A DNA stretch of 64,000 nucleotides. Source: Citrobacter amalonaticus. Its GTDB lineage: Bacteria; Pseudomonadota; Gammaproteobacteria; Enterobacterales; Enterobacteriaceae. The stretch is taken from NCBI GenBank assembly GCA_028994555.1, contig JARDVN010000001.1, forward strand, positions 3,906,001 through 3,970,000, written 5' to 3'. The notes beneath the pieces were generated by a model, which saw only the letters and a list, made by a program, of their open reading frames with translations, was not told the origin of the DNA and made no database searches. Positions 61,323-64,000 of this stretch are shown piece by piece (the stretch's first letter is position 1; every line of letters begins with the position of its first letter). Made by a program: the position numbers and the translations under genes.

Positions 61323-61556
61323 ATGAGAAAACCCGATTATTATGCATATGTTGCCCAGGAAAGTCAGCCGGATACTCAGGGCGAGAAAAATACGTACTGG
61401 ACAAAAGTCGGCGTTGCCTTTGCTCACCACGGTAAAGCCGGTCTGAATATTGTCCTGACGCCCGGTATTGCCGTCTCCGGCAAACTAGTCCTGCTGGAAC
61501 CTCGCGAGGAAAACAGTCCGCAGCAGAGTACGGCTCCTGTCGAAACCACGCAGTAA
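61323..61556 (+). CDS. Hypothetical ICE protein before virB1
   Basis: 77 residues. KNTYWTKVGVAFAHHGKAGL and LNIVLTPGIAVSGKLVLLEP resemble small beta-fold proteins found in phages and ICEs with unknown role. It is first in line of the transfer operon, 71 bases before virB1. The stop (TAA at 61554) is not in overlap with virB1. Confidence 0.7.
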   Translation: MRKPDYYAYVAQESQPDTQGEKNTYWTKVGVAFAHHGKAGLNIVLTPGIAVSGKLVLLEPREENSPQQSTAPVETTQ

Positions 61557-61627
61557 TCCCTTTGATTCTGACTCCACAGCATGCAGCGTCTGCAGACCCT
61601 GCATGCTGTCTGCTTTCTGAGGCCATC

Positions 61628-62290
61628 ATGCTTTCCACCACTGCCTTTCTGGCGGCGGCCATGCAGTGCGCCGCCAGCATTCATCCGTCCACGGCACTCG
61701 ACGTGGCGCGGGTGGAATCCGGTTTTAACCCGTATGCCATTGCCGAGATTGTCCCGAACTCCGGAGAATCTTCCGGCGATAAACACGTTAATTCTCACCA
61801 GCCAGCCAGTCGGGGAGAGGCAGAGCATATTCTCCGCAGCCTAATGGCTCAGGGCCGCCGTTACTCTGTTGGACTGATGCAAATCACCAGCACCAATTTC
61901 CGCCATTACGGCGTCACGGCCAGCGACCTACTTAACCCTTGCATCAATCTGTCGGTATTTGAGCGCATTCTCGCCGACTGTTACCGGCGCGGCGGCACCC
62001 TGAAACGAGCACTCAGTTGTTACTACTCCGGCAACTTTGAAACCGGACAGCGACCGGAATCCGCCTTTAACCAGACCAGCTACGTACAGCGCATTGGCTA
62101 TGTCGTCCCGTCCACGCGGGAAGACCGGCACCGTGCCCCTGACCGGAGTGTACAGCCCTCTGTCCGTTATCCCGCCGTTGTGCTGCGCGGCGAGCCTGCC
62201 GGTGCCACTGCGCCGATCCTGACTTCTCTGCATTATCCCGGTGCCGTCATTCGCGGCGCTATCCCTGTTATCCCTGATGAGGATAAATGA
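61628..62290 (+). CDS. virB1: VirB1-like lytic transglycosylase
   Basis: 220 residues. The SLT fold: DVARVESGFNPYAI with catalytic Glu30, RRYSVGLMQITSTNFRHYGV, NLSVFERILADCYRRGGTLK and LSCYYSGNFETG. It opens the peptidoglycan for the secretion channel. The N-terminal 17 residues are hydrophobic and may be a signal sequence. I start at ATG 61628. Overlaps virB2 by 4 bases. Confidence 0.9.
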   Translation: MLSTTAFLAAAMQCAASIHPSTALDVARVESGFNPYAIAEIVPNSGESSGDKHVNSHQPASRGEAEHILRSLMAQGRRYSVGLMQITSTNFRHYGVTASDLLNPCINLSVFERILADCYRRGGTLKRALSCYYSGNFETGQRPESAFNQTSYVQRIGYVVPSTREDRHRAPDRSVQPSVRYPAVVLRGEPAGATAPILTSLHYPGAVIRGAIPVIPDEDK

Positions 62291-62565
62291 TCATGCGTAA
62301 ACGCCGTTACTCCGTTGTTGCTTCCGTGCTGCTGCCTGCCCCACTGCTGGCGGCGGACAGCGGATTTAACAAGGCCAATGAGACACTGAGCAATACTTCG
62401 ACCGGCCTGCTGGGACTGGCCGCCGTCACCATCACGCTGGCGACCATGTGGGTGGGCTACAAGGTGCTTTTCGACGGCAAGAGCCTGCACGACATGCGTA
62501 ACGTCATCATCGGCGCGATCCTGATTGTCGGCGCGTCCGGCTTCGGTGCCTACTGGGTGTCATAA
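62287..62565 (+). CDS. virB2: VirB2-like pilin of the type IV secretion system
   Basis: 92 residues. Signal sequence (RRYSVVASVLLPAPLLAADS), then two membrane segments (LLGLAAVTITLATMWVGYKV and VIIGAILIVGASGFGAYWVS) around KSLHDMRN, the VirB2 plan. Main pilus subunit. Two start codons (62287 and 62293) are possible. Confidence 0.9.
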   Translation: MIMRKRRYSVVASVLLPAPLLAADSGFNKANETLSNTSTGLLGLAAVTITLATMWVGYKVLFDGKSLHDMRNVIIGAILIVGASGFGAYWVS

Positions 62566-62576
62566 GCGAGGTAACG

Positions 62577-64000
62577 ATGGCTACGCTGAATAAAGCACTC
62601 ACGCGGCCTGCCGCCATTATGGGTATTCCTCTTGTGCCGTTCGTTCTCGTCAGCGGGGCCATCGTCCTGCTGGCGGTCTATGTCAGCTATTACCTGGCAC
62701 TGTTGCTGATCCCGGCCTGGGCGGAAATGAAAAATAAAGCCCGGAAGGATATTCATTATTTCAGTCTGCTCTGGCTGGCATTTAAAACCCGTGGGCGACT
62801 TTTCACCAGTAAGCATTTTGGCGCGAATGCCCTTCTGGCAAACCAGTACGATAATGTTGATGTGTCGGAGTTTATTCAGAAAATGAAATTAAACGAGCGT
62901 ATTACGCTGGATAAATATATTCCGTATTCCTCCCATATTCACCCTTACGTCATCAGAAACCGTCACCGTGATTTGGTTGCCACCTGGGAACTGGGCGGTA
63001 CAGTCTTTGAATGTGAAGACGAACATCACCTGACCCTGATGGCCACGCATCTGAACAATATTATCCGCTCGTATGAAGGTCTGCCGGTAACATTTTATAT
63101 TCACCGGCTCCGTGAAAAATACCATGATGCTTTTGAAGCCTGTTCGGGCATACCCTTTTCTGATGACGTGACCCGGCGGTATTACCAGCCGGTAAAAGAA
63201 AAACCGTTCTGGCGGCACCGGCTGTTTTTCACCGTCTGCTACGCGCCGTTCTCTGCGATTGAGAAAAAAACCATGAAAGCGCAGTCGCACGGTAAACGCC
63301 AGCCAGCTCTGGATGACGCGCTCAAAATCATGCAGGAATACCGTGAAGCACTGGAATCTTCATTATCCCGCTATATGGCAACGCCGCTGGGGATATATGA
63401 AGAAAACGGGCGGGTATATTCCTCACAACTGGCGTTCTTCCACCGCCTGATCACCGGCCAGTGGCAGAAAGTGGCCGTAACGCGCTCGCCGTTTTATGAA
63501 ACGTTAAGCACGCCGGACGTGTTTTTCACCACCGACACCGGTGAATGCCAGACGGTCAGCGGTTCCCGCTTCTTCCGCAGTCTGGAGATTAAGGATTATT
63601 CCCCGGAAACCCACACCGGCATGCTGGATGCGCTGCTGTACGCCGAAAGCGAGTATGTTCTGACGCAGTCCTTTACCTGCATGGCACGGGATGAGGCACA
63701 GCATCATATCCGGCTGGCGGAAAAACGGCTTAACTCCACGGACGACGACGCGACTTCCCAGCGCGAAGAGCTGATTGTCCTGCGCGACCTGCTCCAGTCC
63801 GGACATGTGTCATGCGGTAAATTCCACTTTTCCCTGCTGGTCTCCTCAGACAGTGCCGGACAGGTGGTGAAGGACACTAACGTTCTGGCCCAGCCCTTCG
63901 CCGATTTGGGTATTATGACGACGCTTTCCACCCTGTCACTGCCAGCTGCATATCTGGCGCAACTGCCGGGCGTCTATATGCTGCGTCCCCGACTGGTGGC
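62577..64000 (+). CDS. virB4: VirB3-VirB4 fusion ATPase, cut by the window edge
   Basis: 474 residues are visible and the frame is still open at the edge. The first 75 residues are VirB3: LTRPAAIMGIPLVPFVLVSG and VLLAVYVSYYLALLLIPAWA (two membrane segments), then DIHYFSLLWLAFKTRG. After that begins the VirB4 N-terminal domain (ERITLDKYIPYSSHIHPYVI, DLVATWELGGTVFECEDEHH). The Walker motifs must lie beyond position 64000. Such fusions are known in several conjugation systems. GAGGTAACG upstream of the ATG. Confidence 0.9.
   Translation, partial: MATLNKALTRPAAIMGIPLVPFVLVSGAIVLLAVYVSYYLALLLIPAWAEMKNKARKDIHYFSLLWLAFKTRGRLFTSKHFGANALLANQYDNVDVSEFIQKMKLNERITLDKYIPYSSHIHPYVIRNRHRDLVATWELGGTVFECEDEHHLTLMATHLNNIIRSYEGLPVTFYIHRLREKYHDAFEACSGIPFSDDVTRRYYQPVKEKPFWRHRLFFTVCYAPFSAIEKKTMKAQSHGKRQPALDDALKIMQEYREALESSLSRYMATPLGIYEENGRVYSSQLAFFHRLITGQWQKVAVTRSPFYETLSTPDVFFTTDTGECQTVSGSRFFRSLEIKDYSPETHTGMLDALLYAESEYVLTQSFTCMARDEAQHHIRLAEKRLNSTDDDATSQREELIVLRDLLQSGHVSCGKFHFSLLVSSDSAGQVVKDTNVLAQPFADLGIMTTLSTLSLPAAYLAQLPGVYMLRPRLV

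Larger units (their letters stand above)
42890..64000. mobile_element. Integrative and conjugative element at tRNA-Asn (left part)
   Basis: Begins behind asnT with a P4-type integrase and holds transfer genes of a VirB system near the right edge; it continues past the window. The layout (integrase, variable cargo, AlpA-like protein, DUF2857, zinc finger, virB1-virB2-virB3/4) resembles the ICEKp/ICEEc1 type, which also uses asn tRNA genes. Cargo between 44.4 and 59.3 kb has mixed base composition: the 53.1-55.2 kb part is clearly AT-rich. The second attachment site, relaxase and coupling protein are not in view. Confidence 0.85.

Overview
The window comes from a chromosome of the family Enterobacteriaceae. 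The core genes (fliE-R, rcsA, dsrB, DsrA RNA, yodD, yedP, dgcQ, yodC, yedI, yedA, vsr, dcm, yedJ, yedR, serU, mtfA, asnT) follow the Escherichia/Salmonella/Citrobacter order and are very similar to those of E. coli. A complete OmpS1-type porin, an HxlR/SDR pair next to serU and slightly longer Fli proteins argue against E. coli K-12. A Citrobacter-like organism is my best guess, from memory and not from a search.

Layout. (1) 1-17691: right part of a lambdoid prophage. The leftward operon holds a Cro/YdaS-like protein, a YdaT-like protein, a ClpX-type zinc finger, replication proteins O and DnaC, Ea22-like proteins and an HNH nuclease. The rightward side holds a CI-like repressor, a possible exported conversion protein, an ERF recombinase, several methyltransferases, an excisionase and an integrase. 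It ends directly at the 3' end of fliE. (2) 17692-28824: fliE and, divergently, the fliFGHIJK and fliLMNOPQR genes for the flagellar basal body, motor switch and export gate. (3) 28825-42889: rcsA to asnT, including the small RNA DsrA, a diguanylate cyclase, very-short-patch repair and Dcm, an OmpS1-type porin, and tRNA-Ser and tRNA-Asn. (4) 42890-64000: an integrative and conjugative element (ICE) that starts at tRNA-Asn with a P4-type integrase. Its cargo is a PanE-like/TauE/RpiR/EamA module, a winged-helix-ATPase regulator with an MFS pump and an odd SDR, and a FUSC-type efflux cassette with AraC-family regulators. After the cargo come AlpA-like, DUF2857 and zinc-finger proteins and the start of a VirB type IV secretion operon (virB1, virB2, fused virB3-virB4). 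The far end is outside the window.

A strong warning applies to the whole window. About thirty genes are broken by a one-base (rarely two-base) length change in a homopolymer, usually a G or C run of 6-7 or an A or T run of 6-7, and each reads through perfectly when the run is adjusted. The pattern hits essential flagellar genes and even both sides of the T-stem of tRNA-Ser. I read it as systematic sequencing or assembly error, not gene decay, and I annotate these genes over their full extent. One break, an amber codon in a small prophage gene, is not in a homopolymer.

How the genes work together. In the prophage, five matching 13-base operator-like sites lie in two clusters, one between repressor and Cro and one about 1.4 kb away in front of the rightward operon, which resembles the OR/OL logic of lambda. 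In the core region, rcsA carries its RcsAB box and DsrA faces yodD from a clear promoter. In the ICE, each cargo module has its own divergently placed regulator, which suggests separately acquired cassettes placed between integrase and transfer genes.
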